From: HO2-45-28 sp964574495
GTDB lineage: Bacteria; Patescibacteriota; Minisyncoccia; HO2-45-28
Assembly (NCBI GenBank): GCA_964574495.1
Contig: CAZNNT010000017.1
Location: 1-17,746, forward strand
DNA: 17,746 bases
Reading direction: 5' to 3'
Positions 6,062-12,902 of this stretch are shown here, in pieces (position 1 is the stretch's first letter; each line of letters opens with the position of its first letter). A model generated the notes under the pieces. It searched no databases. It had not been told where the DNA came from and saw only the letters and a program-made list of their open reading frames with translations. Made by a program: the position numbers and the translations under genes.

Positions 6062-6688
6062 ATGAAACATGAGCTTCCAAAACTTTCGTACGATTATTCC
6101 GCGCTTGAGCCGTATATTGACGCGCGTACGATGGAAATTCATTATTCCAAGCATCATCAGGCCTATGTTGATAAATTAAACGCAGCTTTGGAAAAGTATC
6201 CCGCCCTGCAGGAAAAATCAGTTGAAGAGTTGCTAAAGGATTTAAATTCAATTCCGGAAGATATCAGAACGGCCGTTCGCAATCACGGCGGAGGACATTT
6301 TAACCACTCTATTTTCTGGCGGACGATGAGTCCGCCGGCCCTGAGAGCATCGAAGGGCGGTCTTATGGAACCGTCGGGCGCGCTGGCTGACGAAATTGAT
6401 AAAGAATTCGGCAGATTTTCGGATTTCAAAGAAAAATTCGCCGCGGCCTCCACAGGAGTTTTTGGCAGCGGTTGGGCGTGGCTGGTGAAAAACGGCTCTG
6501 GAAAACTTGCGGTTGTTTCAACCCCGAACCAAGACAGCCCTATCTCGCAAGAACTTGTCCCGCTTTTAGGAATTGATGTTTGGGAGCACGCGTATTATCT
6601 GAAATATCAAAATCGCAGAGCGGAATATGTTGATGCTTGGTGGAATGTTGTAAATTGGCAGGAGGTTGAAAGACGATTTTCAATTTAA
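6062..6688 (+). CDS. sodA: Superoxide dismutase, Mn/Fe family
   Basis: The 208-residue enzyme converts superoxide to oxygen and hydrogen peroxide. The four metal ligands are visible: H27 (MEIHYSKHHQAY), H82 (GGGHFNHSIFW), D172 and H176 (GIDVWEHAYYLKY). The NQDSP stretch places the second-shell glutamine (Q157) where Mn-type enzymes have it, so manganese or cambialistic use is likely. No signal peptide is seen, so it is cytosolic. It follows the ferredoxin by 19 AT-rich bases with no Shine-Dalgarno site. After RTMSP the usual short GGG loop is expanded by about seven residues (PALRASK), encoded by a hairpin-forming stretch resembling a dispersed repeat. The stop codon TAA begins the left arm of the 196-bp element. 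Confidence 0.97.
   Translation: MKHELPKLSYDYSALEPYIDARTMEIHYSKHHQAYVDKLNAALEKYPALQEKSVEELLKDLNSIPEDIRTAVRNHGGGHFNHSIFWRTMSPPALRASKGGLMEPSGALADEIDKEFGRFSDFKEKFAAASTGVFGSGWAWLVKNGSGKLAVVSTPNQDSPISQELVPLLGIDVWEHAYYLKYQNRRAEYVDAWWNVVNWQEVERRFSI
6338..6358. repeat. Repeat-like hairpin encoding an extra SOD loop
   Basis: GCCCT (6338-6342) pairs with AGGGC (6354-6358) around an 11-base loop. CCTGAGAGCATCGAAGGG here resembles CCTGAGCGCAGCGAGGG on the minus strand at 6778-6794, inside the 196-bp element, with two substitutions and one indel. It encodes ALRASKG, absent from ordinary SODs at this position. Confidence 0.5.
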
Positions 6689-6881
6689 CAACGCAAAATT
6701 AACTTTCTTATGACGGTGCTTCAAAACTTGAAAATTATAGTCGTTTTGTTCACGAAAAATAACGCTCCATCGTTCCTCCCTCGCTGCGCTCAGGAATTTC
6801 CTACTCGCTATTTTTCGTTTCAAAACTCTTTAATTTTCAAAGTTTTTTCGCAAGCCAACGAAAGTTAATTTTGCGTTGTTA
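6686..6881. mobile_element. 196-bp imperfect palindrome with 22-bp terminal inverted repeats (MITE-like)
   Basis: The ends 6686-6707 and 6860-6881 are exact 22-bp inverted repeats (left arm TAACAACGCAAAATTAACTTTC). The interior also folds back imperfectly: CTTGAAAATTA near 6727 faces TAATTTTCAAAG near 6831, and ACGAAAAATA near 6752 faces TATTTTTCGT near 6810. The centre carries CCCTCGCTGCGCTCAGG. No protein is encoded, so movement would need a transposase elsewhere. The left end overlaps the sodA stop codon and the right end lies 6 bases before the nfu ATG. It could alternatively be a large mRNA hairpin separating sodA from nfu expression. Confidence 0.75.
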
Positions 6882-6887
6882 TTTAAA

Positions 6888-7109
6888 ATGGAATCACGCA
6901 TAAAAGAAATTTTGGACAAGGAAGTAAGACCGATGCTCGCTATGCATTTGGGTGATTTGGAATTTGCCGGTTTTGAAAACGGAGTTGTAAAATTACGGCT
7001 CAAAGGCAATTGTCAGGGGTGCCCCTTGAGCATCGTTACGCTTAAAGCTGGTATTGAGAAAATATTAAAATCAAAAATTCCGAAAATCCAAAGCGTTGAA
7101 GAGGCGTGA
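6888..7109 (+). CDS. nfu: Nfu-type Fe-S scaffold (NifU C-terminal domain)
   Basis: The 73-residue protein is a stand-alone NifU C-terminal domain. The diagnostic motif is GNCQGCPLS with C42 and C45, which bridge a [4Fe-4S] cluster between two subunits for delivery to target proteins. The pattern IKEILDKEVRPMLAMHLGDLEFAGFENGVVKLRL matches the family fold from end to end. The ATG at 6888 is preferred over an in-frame TTG at 6876 because the latter lies within the inverted-repeat arm and the family begins near this ATG. No Shine-Dalgarno site remains upstream, where the repeat element ends. It completes the set of Fe-S carriers with SufU and SufB. Confidence 0.93.
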   Translation: MESRIKEILDKEVRPMLAMHLGDLEFAGFENGVVKLRLKGNCQGCPLSIVTLKAGIEKILKSKIPKIQSVEEA

Positions 7110-7113
7110 AAAA

Positions 7114-7138
7114 CCCGCCACTCTATCAGAGCGGCGGG
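7114..7138 (-). terminator. Rho-independent terminator of the minus-strand NUDIX gene
   Basis: The stem is CCCGCC, one A-C mismatch, then CTCT, with AGAG and GGCGGG opposite and a 3-base loop. On the minus strand it is followed by five T. On the plus strand it is followed by ACTTGAAATT without a T run, although the stem could still slow nfu transcripts. Confidence 0.85.
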
Positions 7139-7161
7139 ACTTGAAATTCGCGTTTGAAAAA

Positions 7162-7611
7162 CTACGGTCTGCGATACCACAGCAAGTCATCTAGTTCTTT
7201 TTTTAGTTTTCCTGTTCCACCTTCCAAAACCATACGGTGGGAAAAATACATCTCCTTCGGCAGGTCGTTTATATCAAACCATTTCCAGCCCTTAGTTTCT
7301 TTGACAACACGTCTCACTGGGTCTCCAGCGCTTAACGCTTGGCAAAGAAAGAAAAGCGTTCTTACCTCCGTCCCCCTTACAAATTCATCTCTTCGTTCGT
7401 GAATAAAGTCCAGGATCTTTATCGGAATCCCGGTTTCCTCGTCCGTCTCGCGTATTAGAGCAAGTTTTGCCTGTTCTTCGTCAAATCCTTCTCCTCCAGG
7501 GAACCCCCATCCGGGCGGTTTTCCTCTGGAATTGCCTAATTCATCAACCAGGGCGATTTTTGAAAAAGTATTTTGGTCTACAATTATTCCTTTTACCGCA
7601 ATCTCGGCCAT
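7162..7611 (-). CDS. NUDIX hydrolase
   Basis: The 149-residue protein has a complete NUDIX box, G40-x5-E46-x7-RET-x-EETGI (residues 40-62), preceded by GWGFPGG. It should hydrolyse a nucleoside diphosphate derivative; the substrate is unknown. The ATG at 7611 is chosen because AAGGGAG lies 9 bases upstream on the minus strand (7621-7627) and the NUDIX fold begins right after it; a longer frame reaching 7743 would overlap the htrA promoter and gene start and has no domain support. The gene diverges from htrA and has its own terminator. It is not closely similar to the other NUDIX protein at 4866-5366 beyond the motif. Confidence 0.93.
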   Translation of the reverse strand: MAEIAVKGIIVDQNTFSKIALVDELGNSRGKPPGWGFPGGEGFDEEQAKLALIRETDEETGIPIKILDFIHERRDEFVRGTEVRTLFFLCQALSAGDPVRRVVKETKGWKWFDINDLPKEMYFSHRMVLEGGTGKLKKELDDLLWYRRP

Positions 7612-7650
7612 CTTGGCTGTCTCCCTTGAATGGTGGCGCGCTACGAATTG

Positions 7651-7679
7651 TTGACAAAATAACCACTTCCGCTTACAAT
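7651..7679 (+). promoter_or_regulatory. Promoter of the htrA-clpB operon
   Basis: A perfect TTGACA (7651-7656) and TACAAT (7674-7679, five of six) are separated by exactly 17 bases. Transcription would start near 7686, giving a leader of about 35 bases before the htrA ATG. Confidence 0.85.
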
Positions 7680-7695
7680 TATATATATAAGCGGA
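7668..7695. promoter_or_regulatory. 8-bp inverted repeat over the htrA -10 box, candidate operator
   Basis: TCCGCTTA (7668-7675) and TAAGCGGA (7688-7695) are exact reverse complements with 12 AT-rich bases between. The -10 box and the probable start point lie inside. It differs from CIRCE (HrcA), HAIR (HspR) and CtsR sites as I know them, so any repressor is unidentified. Confidence 0.6.
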
Positions 7696-7719
7696 TAAAA
7701 AGTCAAGTAAATTGGGTAA

Positions 7720-8982
7720 ATGGAAAATCTGACAAAAACACAATTGGTTTTGCTGGTTCTTTTGGTGAGTTTTATAACCTCGCTTGTTACCGGCATTGTC
7801 AGCGTGACTTTAGTTAATCAGGCGCCGGCTCCAATAACCCAGACCATAAATCGGGTGATTGAAAAAGTGATAGACAATAAGTCGGATAATCAAAAGCAAA
7901 ATCCCGATTTTATTATTACTTCGGAGGACTTAATTACCAAGCTTGTTGCCGACACTTTGCCGGCGGTTGTGAGCGTCATCGCTTCCAAAGACGTTCCTGT
8001 GATTGAGCGGTATTTCATAAATCCCTTTGAAAACGACGATTTTTTCCGCAGGTTTTTTTCAGGAGAGACGCCGCAGATTCTGGTTCCGCAGTATCGCCAA
8101 AAAGGAACGCAGAGGCAGCAGGTTTCGGCCGGTTCGGGATTTTTTGTGGCGGAGGACGGATTTCTGGTCACTAATCGCCATGTGGTGGAAGACAAAGACG
8201 CGGAATACACGGTTTTAATGAATGACGGACGGAAAATGAAGGCGGCCGTGATCGCCCGCGACCCCGTGCAGGATATCGCCATTTTAAAAATCGACGGCAG
8301 CGGATTTTCTTTCGTGCCGCTGGGCAATTCCGATAATTTAAGAATCGGGCAAAGCGTCGTGGCCATAGGCAACGCTCTGGGAGAGTTGCAAAATACGGTT
8401 TCAGTCGGAGTCATCGCCGGACTTAGCCGGACGATTGTCGCTTCCGGATCCGCTTCCGGCCCCGAAGTTTTGCAGGAAGTGATTCAAACGGACGCCGCGA
8501 TCAATCCCGGAAATTCAGGAGGGCCTCTGCTTGATTTGGCGGGACGCGCCATCGGCGTGAATACCGCCGTGGCCTCCGAAGCGCAAAGCATCGGATTCGC
8601 CCTCCCCATAAATTCGGCTAAAAAAGCGGTGGCCGACGCCCGTGAGTCGGGCAAAATAACTTACGCCTATCTCGGAGTCCATTATTTGTCAATTACTTCG
8701 CAGGTGAAAGAAGAAAAGAAATTGTCGGTTGATTACGGCGCGCTTTTGGTCGCGGATTCTGGTCAGCCCGCCGTGATTAAAGAGTCGCCCGCCGAGAAAG
8801 CCGGCCTCAAAGAAGGCGACATTATTTTAGAATTCGGGGGAGTTAAAATAAATAAAGATAACGGTCTGGCTAAATTGATAAGCCAAAGGAGAGTGGGTGA
8901 AAAAGTGGAATTGAAAGTATTGCGCAACGCCGAAGAATTAAAAATTGAAGCGGAACTTGTTGAACGCCCGCAAAATCTTTAG
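7720..8982 (+). CDS. htrA: HtrA/Deg-family serine protease, membrane-anchored with one PDZ domain
   Basis: The 420-residue protein degrades or holds misfolded envelope proteins. A single N-terminal membrane segment (about residues 8-32, LVLLVLLVSFITSLVTGIVSVTLV) anchors it with the protease outside. The trypsin-like catalytic triad is H154 (TNRHVV), D185 (VQDIAILK) and S266 (NPGNSGGPL). One PDZ domain spans about 325-415 (YLGVHYL to LKVLRNAEELKIEAEL), so it is a DegS- or HtrA-like one-PDZ form rather than DegP. The ATG has only a weak GGG upstream. It is expressed from the promoter at 7651-7679, and clpB starts 4 bases after its stop, which makes a joint envelope and cytosol quality-control operon. 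Confidence 0.95.
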   Translation: MENLTKTQLVLLVLLVSFITSLVTGIVSVTLVNQAPAPITQTINRVIEKVIDNKSDNQKQNPDFIITSEDLITKLVADTLPAVVSVIASKDVPVIERYFINPFENDDFFRRFFSGETPQILVPQYRQKGTQRQQVSAGSGFFVAEDGFLVTNRHVVEDKDAEYTVLMNDGRKMKAAVIARDPVQDIAILKIDGSGFSFVPLGNSDNLRIGQSVVAIGNALGELQNTVSVGVIAGLSRTIVASGSASGPEVLQEVIQTDAAINPGNSGGPLLDLAGRAIGVNTAVASEAQSIGFALPINSAKKAVADARESGKITYAYLGVHYLSITSQVKEEKKLSVDYGALLVADSGQPAVIKESPAEKAGLKEGDIILEFGGVKINKDNGLAKLISQRRVGEKVELKVLRNAEELKIEAELVERPQNL

Positions 8983-8986
8983 AAAT

Positions 8987-11662
8987 ATGCCTCCATTCGG
9001 TCAATTCACCATAAAAGCCCAGGAAGCCGTTCGTCGAGCGCACGAACTGGCTATTGAGCGCGGCCAAAATCAAGTGGACGCCCTGCATCTTTTAGCCGCC
9101 CTGATTTTGCAGGAAGAGGGCATAGTCAATTCCATTTTGGAAAAAATGGATGTTGATTTAAACGATTTGATCGATTCGGCGATGTCGGCTTTGGATTCTA
9201 AAATAAGATCAAATGTCTTAATGCCGTCAAGCCAGATGTTTTTAAGCCAGGAGTTCGGCCGCATACTTGATGTCGCCTATCGTATAACGCAATCAATGAA
9301 AGACGAATTTATTTCAACCGAACATCTGTTTTTGGCTATTTTTGACGTGCCTTCAAAAGCGCAGAATATTCTTTCGGCCAATCATCTCCAGCGCGAAGAA
9401 GTCAAAAGGATGCTTGAAGAATTGAGGGGATCGGGCAGAGTGACCGACCTTGAGCCGGAAACAAAACTAAAGGTGCTTGAGCGTTACGGCCGCAATCTGA
9501 CTCATCTTGCCCGCGAGGATAAATTGGATCCGGTTATCGGCAGAGACCAAGAAATCAAGCGCATTATGCAAATATTGAGCCGTCGGACAAAAAATAATCC
9601 GGTTTTAATCGGCGAAGCCGGGGTGGGTAAAACCGCGGTCGTGGAGGGGTTGGCGCGCAAAATTTCCGCAAACGATGTTCCCGACGCCCTGAAAGATAAA
9701 GAATTGGTCGCGCTGGATTTGGCGTCATTGGTTGCCGGCACGAAATACCGCGGAGAGTTTGAAGAGCGTTTGAAAGCGGTTATGCGCGAAATTGAAAAAG
9801 CCGAAGGCAAAGTAATTCTTTTCATTGATGAATTGCACACCATTGTCGGCGCCGGAGCCGCCGAAGGAGCGATTGACGCTTCAAATATGCTAAAGCCGGC
9901 GCTGGCTCGCGGGGAACTGCATGCCATAGGCGCCACCACGGTTAAGGAATATCAAAAATACATTGAGCGCGACCCGGCCTTAACCCGAAGGTTTCAGCCG
10001 GTCTATATTGAAGAGCCGACGCAGGAGGACGCGGTCGCGATTTTACGCGGCATAAAAGAGCGTTACGAAATTCATCACGGCGTGCAGATTACTGATGCCG
10101 CCCTGCAATCGGCGGTGCAACTTGCCTCGCGTTACATAACCGACAGATTTCTGCCCGATAAAGCCGTTGACCTGATGGACGAAGCCGCGTCCGCCCTGCG
10201 CCTGGAATTAGACAGCATGCCCGGAGAATTGGAAAAAACCAGAAACGACATTATGAAATTGGAAATTGAAAAAGAGGCCCTGAAAAAAGAGGAAACGCCC
10301 GCCGGCAAGTCAAAAATAAAAAAACTGCAAAAAGAAATAGAAGGTTTTCGCGAAAAGACATCCGGAGTGGAATTAAAATGGAAAAATGAAAAAGAGACGA
10401 TAGCCAATATCCGCCGCCTTAAAAAGGATTTAGACGTGTTGCGCCAGGAAGCGGAAGCCGCCGAACGCTCGGCCGATTTATCCAAAGTCGCCGAAATTCG
10501 CTACGGCCGCGTGCCGGAAACCGAGAAGCAATTAAAGGCGGAAGAACAGCGTCTGCGCAAGCTTCAATCATCGCGGAGCATTTTAAAACAAAAGGTTGAG
10601 CCGGAAGACATCGCGCAAGTTGTCGCGCGCTGGACCGGAATTCCCGTAACCAATCTTTTGGAGGCGGAAGTCAAAAAATTGCTTCGCACGGAAATTGAAT
10701 TGGAAAAAAAGGTGATTGGCCAGAGCGAAGCCATCTCCAAAATTGCCAACGCCGTAAGGCGTTCTCGTGCGGGAATCGGCGACCCTCTAAGGCCCATCGG
10801 CTCTTTTATGTTTTTGGGCCCTACCGGAGTGGGTAAAACGGAATTGGCCAGGCGTCTGGCTGAATTTATGTTTAACGATGAAAAAGCGCTTATCCGCGTT
10901 GATATGTCTGAATATATGGAAAAGCACGCGGTCTCCAAAATTATCGGCTCTCCGCCCGGATATGTCGGCTATGAAGAAGGCGGGCAATTATCGGAACTTA
11001 TCAGGCATAGGCCCTATGCCGTGGTGCTTTTTGATGAAATTGAAAAAGCCCATCCCGAAGTTTTCCATATTATGCTTCAGATTCTGGATAACGGCCGTTT
11101 GACCGACGCCAAGGGCCGGATGGTGAATTTCAAAAACACCGTTGTCATAATGACTTCCAATGTCGGTTCGGAATTTGCCAAAGAACTCGGCCGCCTGGGC
11201 TTTGAGACCGCTGAAGAAAAAGAAATTGACGGCAATCGCGGAAAAGATTTGAAAGATAAAATTATGCAATCGCTTGAGCAGAGATTCCGTCCGGAATTTT
11301 TAAACCGGCTTGATGATATAATTATTTTCAATCCTTTGGGACGCGGAGAAATAGCAAAAATAGTGGATATTCAGCTTAATGAGGTTAGAGGACGGTTGGC
11401 TGAAAAAGGCATTGGTTTTGAATTGACCGGCAAAGCCAAAGATTATTTGGCTCGCGAGGGTTATGACCCGAATTTCGGCGCGCGGCCGCTGAAGCGTTTG
11501 ATTCAGTCCAAAATTTTAAACGCCATTGCCGAGCGCATGATAGCCGGCTCCGCCAGAGCCGGAGACAGATTGGTTATTGATGAAAAAGGCGGAGAAATTG
11601 AACTAAAAACAAAAACCGAATCAGTAAAAAGGGCTTCAAAAAAGGCCAAAAGTGCGGTATAA
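8987..11662 (+). CDS. clpB: AAA+ protein disaggregase ClpB-like, with ClpC-like LGF loop
   Basis: The 891-residue class I Clp ATPase unfolds and threads proteins through a hexameric ring. The N domain covers about residues 1-150. Walker A of ring 1 is GEAGVGKT (209-216), with FIDELHT as Walker B. Ring 2 has GPTGVGKT (611-618), with LFDEIEKAHPEV. Pore loops KYRGEFEER and GYVGYEEGG are present. The middle domain is a long coiled coil of about 130 residues ending with AEIRYGRVPETEKQL, diagnostic of ClpB. However, the insert after TSNVG contains L737-G738-F739, where ClpC carries its ClpP-docking tripeptide and ClpB normally has none. The ATG at 8987 follows the htrA stop by 4 bases; the reading frame is open upstream into htrA but those residues are not Clp-like. 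Confidence 0.95.
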   Translation: MPPFGQFTIKAQEAVRRAHELAIERGQNQVDALHLLAALILQEEGIVNSILEKMDVDLNDLIDSAMSALDSKIRSNVLMPSSQMFLSQEFGRILDVAYRITQSMKDEFISTEHLFLAIFDVPSKAQNILSANHLQREEVKRMLEELRGSGRVTDLEPETKLKVLERYGRNLTHLAREDKLDPVIGRDQEIKRIMQILSRRTKNNPVLIGEAGVGKTAVVEGLARKISANDVPDALKDKELVALDLASLVAGTKYRGEFEERLKAVMREIEKAEGKVILFIDELHTIVGAGAAEGAIDASNMLKPALARGELHAIGATTVKEYQKYIERDPALTRRFQPVYIEEPTQEDAVAILRGIKERYEIHHGVQITDAALQSAVQLASRYITDRFLPDKAVDLMDEAASALRLELDSMPGELEKTRNDIMKLEIEKEALKKEETPAGKSKIKKLQKEIEGFREKTSGVELKWKNEKETIANIRRLKKDLDVLRQEAEAAERSADLSKVAEIRYGRVPETEKQLKAEEQRLRKLQSSRSILKQKVEPEDIAQVVARWTGIPVTNLLEAEVKKLLRTEIELEKKVIGQSEAISKIANAVRRSRAGIGDPLRPIGSFMFLGPTGVGKTELARRLAEFMFNDEKALIRVDMSEYMEKHAVSKIIGSPPGYVGYEEGGQLSELIRHRPYAVVLFDEIEKAHPEVFHIMLQILDNGRLTDAKGRMVNFKNTVVIMTSNVGSEFAKELGRLGFETAEEKEIDGNRGKDLKDKIMQSLEQRFRPEFLNRLDDIIIFNPLGRGEIAKIVDIQLNEVRGRLAEKGIGFELTGKAKDYLAREGYDPNFGARPLKRLIQSKILNAIAERMIAGSARAGDRLVIDEKGGEIELKTKTESVKRASKKAKSAV

Positions 11663-11672
11663 ATAAATCATT

Positions 11673-11755
11673 GGGCGCGTCGCATAGCGGCAATTGCGGC
11701 TGGCTGTAGACCAGCTGTCCTCTGGACTACGGGGGTTCGAGTCCCTCCGCGCCCA
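11673..11755 (+). tRNA. tRNA-Tyr (anticodon GTA)
   Basis: The acceptor arm GGGCGCG (11673-11679) pairs with CGCGCCC (11748-11754), followed by discriminator A. The anticodon stem GCTGG/CCAGC encloses loop CTGTAGA with GTA at 11706-11708. The long variable arm (CTGTCCTCTGGACTAC region) is that of a class II tRNA, as expected for bacterial Tyr. The T arm GGGGG-TTCGAGT-CCCTC has one G-T pair. CCA is not encoded. It lies 10 bases after clpB. Confidence 0.95.
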
Positions 11756-11825
11756 CAAACGAACGAAAATCCATAAGATTTAAAGCGTAAAAGTAGCAGA
11801 AAGTTTGAATGTACGCGCAAGCGCG

Positions 11826-11854
11826 TTGACCTAATTACAATAATGTGCTAATCT
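11826..11854 (+). promoter_or_regulatory. Promoter of the orphan gene at 11896
   Basis: TTGACC (11826-11831) and TAATCT (11849-11854) have 17 bases between them, and TGC before the -10 gives an extended -10. A small palindrome ACGCGC-AA-GCGCGT (11814-11827) abuts the -35 box. Confidence 0.65.
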
Positions 11855-11895
11855 TTCCAGAGTAGTTAATTTAAAACGCGAAGGAGGTCTTCTAA

Positions 11896-12273
11896 ATGGC
11901 CACAAAAGGTTATCCTCCGATTTCTCCAGGAACGTCTGTCAGAACAACACAAGCAAACTGGGGTTTGTGTAAAGAATGGACAGAAGAAGGATGGGCAAGT
12001 AAGAAGTGGGGTGTCCGAGGAAAAGTTCTCACTCATCACGACTCTCACGGTCTCTGCTATGAAGTGCGACACGAAGACGGCACAGTTGGATGCTATGACC
12101 CATCCGAATTGGAAGTTATTTGCGGTGTCAATTTGGATGAGTTGCAGGAAGAGACCGAAAAACTTCTCGCGCTCCTTAAAGACCGTCAACCTGGTCTAAT
12201 GACGTGGCACGAGTTTCTTCACGAACGTTTGCAAAATCTGTATGTCCTAATTTCAAAGGCACTGGGCAAGTAA
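11896..12273 (+). CDS. Orphan protein, possible small SH3-like barrel
   Basis: The 125-residue protein is not recognised. Residues 10-72 alternate hydrophobic and charged positions with short turns (GTSVRTT, KWGVRGKVLTH, LCYEVRHEDGTVGCYDPSEL), the pattern of a small beta barrel such as an SH3-like or KOW-like fold; this is a guess from pattern. The rest is helical (LDELQEETEKLLALLKD and WHEFLHERLQNLYVLISKAL). It has a very strong Shine-Dalgarno AAGGAGG (11881-11887), 8 bases before the ATG, its own promoter and a terminator, so it is probably well expressed alone. No signal peptide or membrane segment is visible. Confidence 0.75.
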   Translation: MATKGYPPISPGTSVRTTQANWGLCKEWTEEGWASKKWGVRGKVLTHHDSHGLCYEVRHEDGTVGCYDPSELEVICGVNLDELQEETEKLLALLKDRQPGLMTWHEFLHERLQNLYVLISKALGK

Positions 12274-12292
12274 TCGTCCGAACCGCTACAAG

Positions 12293-12330
12293 CCCCTCGT
12301 GGAATTCAATTCCACTTGAGGTGTTTTATT
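12293..12330 (+). terminator. Terminator after the orphan gene at 11896
   Basis: CCTC pairs with GAGG, then after a small bulge TGGAA pairs with TTCCA around TTCAA. The stem is followed by TGTTTTATTTT. The bulge makes it less regular than other terminators here. Confidence 0.65.
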
Positions 12331-12339
12331 TTACTTAGC

Positions 12340-12368
12340 TTGACAAGTATAATCAGATATGCTATACT
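12340..12368 (+). promoter_or_regulatory. Strong promoter of the GC-rich small gene
   Basis: Perfect TTGACA (12340-12345), 17-base spacer, and TATACT (12363-12368) preceded by TGC (extended -10). It is among the closest to consensus in the window. Transcription would begin near 12375 and give a 125-base leader. That leader can fold: TACGACA (12417-12423) pairs with TGTCGTA (12459-12465), and TAGC with GCTA inside. Confidence 0.8.
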
Positions 12369-12499
12369 TCCAATAATAAGTTAAAATAGCACCTTGTGAA
12401 TTTTGGCCTATTTTCATACGACACAATAGCTTAGAAATTTTATTTTCTTGGTATGCTATGTCGTAGGAACTCAACCCCAACCACGAAAGGAGGCATCTC

Positions 12500-12754
12500 A
12501 TGCCAGAAACCGCGATGGCAAGGGCGAAGAGCGGGCCCGGGAGCAATCAGTTCCCGATCCACTACGATGGTGGCAACTTACGGGTTTTCACGAACCCGTC
12601 GGGCGAACTCTTCGTGGTGGACATCCGATCCGGCGCGACGATGCGGATCAACTCGTACCCTCATCTGAGCGGTGGACTTCTGTTCACCACCGATGAGCGG
12701 GTCGAGCCGATCCAAGTCAACGGCATGATCGGATGGCGCGTCGGTCCTCGCTAG
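12500..12754 (+). CDS. GC-rich small orphan protein
   Basis: The 84-residue protein is not recognised. It begins MPETAMARAKSGPGSNQFPI and continues with short beta-like stretches (LRVFTNPSGELFVVDIRSGATMRI, LLFTTDERVEPIQV, GWRVGPR). This could be a small compact beta domain. It has no cysteines, signal or membrane segment. The Shine-Dalgarno AAAGGAGG (12485-12492 region) lies about 6 bases before the ATG. By eye its codons are clearly richer in G and C than those of neighbours, with many third-position C and G, suggesting recent acquisition or strong codon selection. A strong promoter, long leader and double hairpin terminator suggest high expression. Confidence 0.7.
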   Translation: MPETAMARAKSGPGSNQFPIHYDGGNLRVFTNPSGELFVVDIRSGATMRINSYPHLSGGLLFTTDERVEPIQVNGMIGWRVGPR

Positions 12755-12767
12755 GCCAACCCTAACC

Positions 12768-12824
12768 GGCCGAGCTTCGCGCTCGGCCAGAACCCACCAG
12801 GTCGCAATCTGGTGGGTTTCTTCT
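12768..12824 (+). terminator. Double-hairpin terminator after the GC-rich gene
   Basis: The first hairpin is GGCCGAG (12768-12774) with CTCGGCC (12782-12788). The second is AACCCACCAG (12791-12800) with CTGGTGGGTT (12809-12818) and an 8-base loop, followed by TCTTCTTTTT. The second is a textbook intrinsic terminator. Confidence 0.93.
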
Positions 12825-12902
12825 TTTTGATTTTCTCTTAAATTTTTCATAAAATACATTTTGAAAGCACTTTATATTTTGCGTTGAGGAAGGAGAATGG
12901 CG

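Noticed and set aside
7114..7138. Hairpin as terminator of nfu on the plus strand
   Set aside because: No T run follows on the plus strand, while five T follow on the minus strand, so it is assigned to the NUDIX gene.
7612..7743. N-terminal extension of the minus-strand NUDIX gene up to 7743
   Set aside because: It has no domain support, overlaps the htrA promoter and start, and the ATG at 7611 has a good Shine-Dalgarno site.
9502..9939. Long minus-strand open frame opposite clpB
   Set aside because: It is a shadow of the clpB codons; serine- and alanine-rich composition, no ribosome site and full overlap with a conserved domain.
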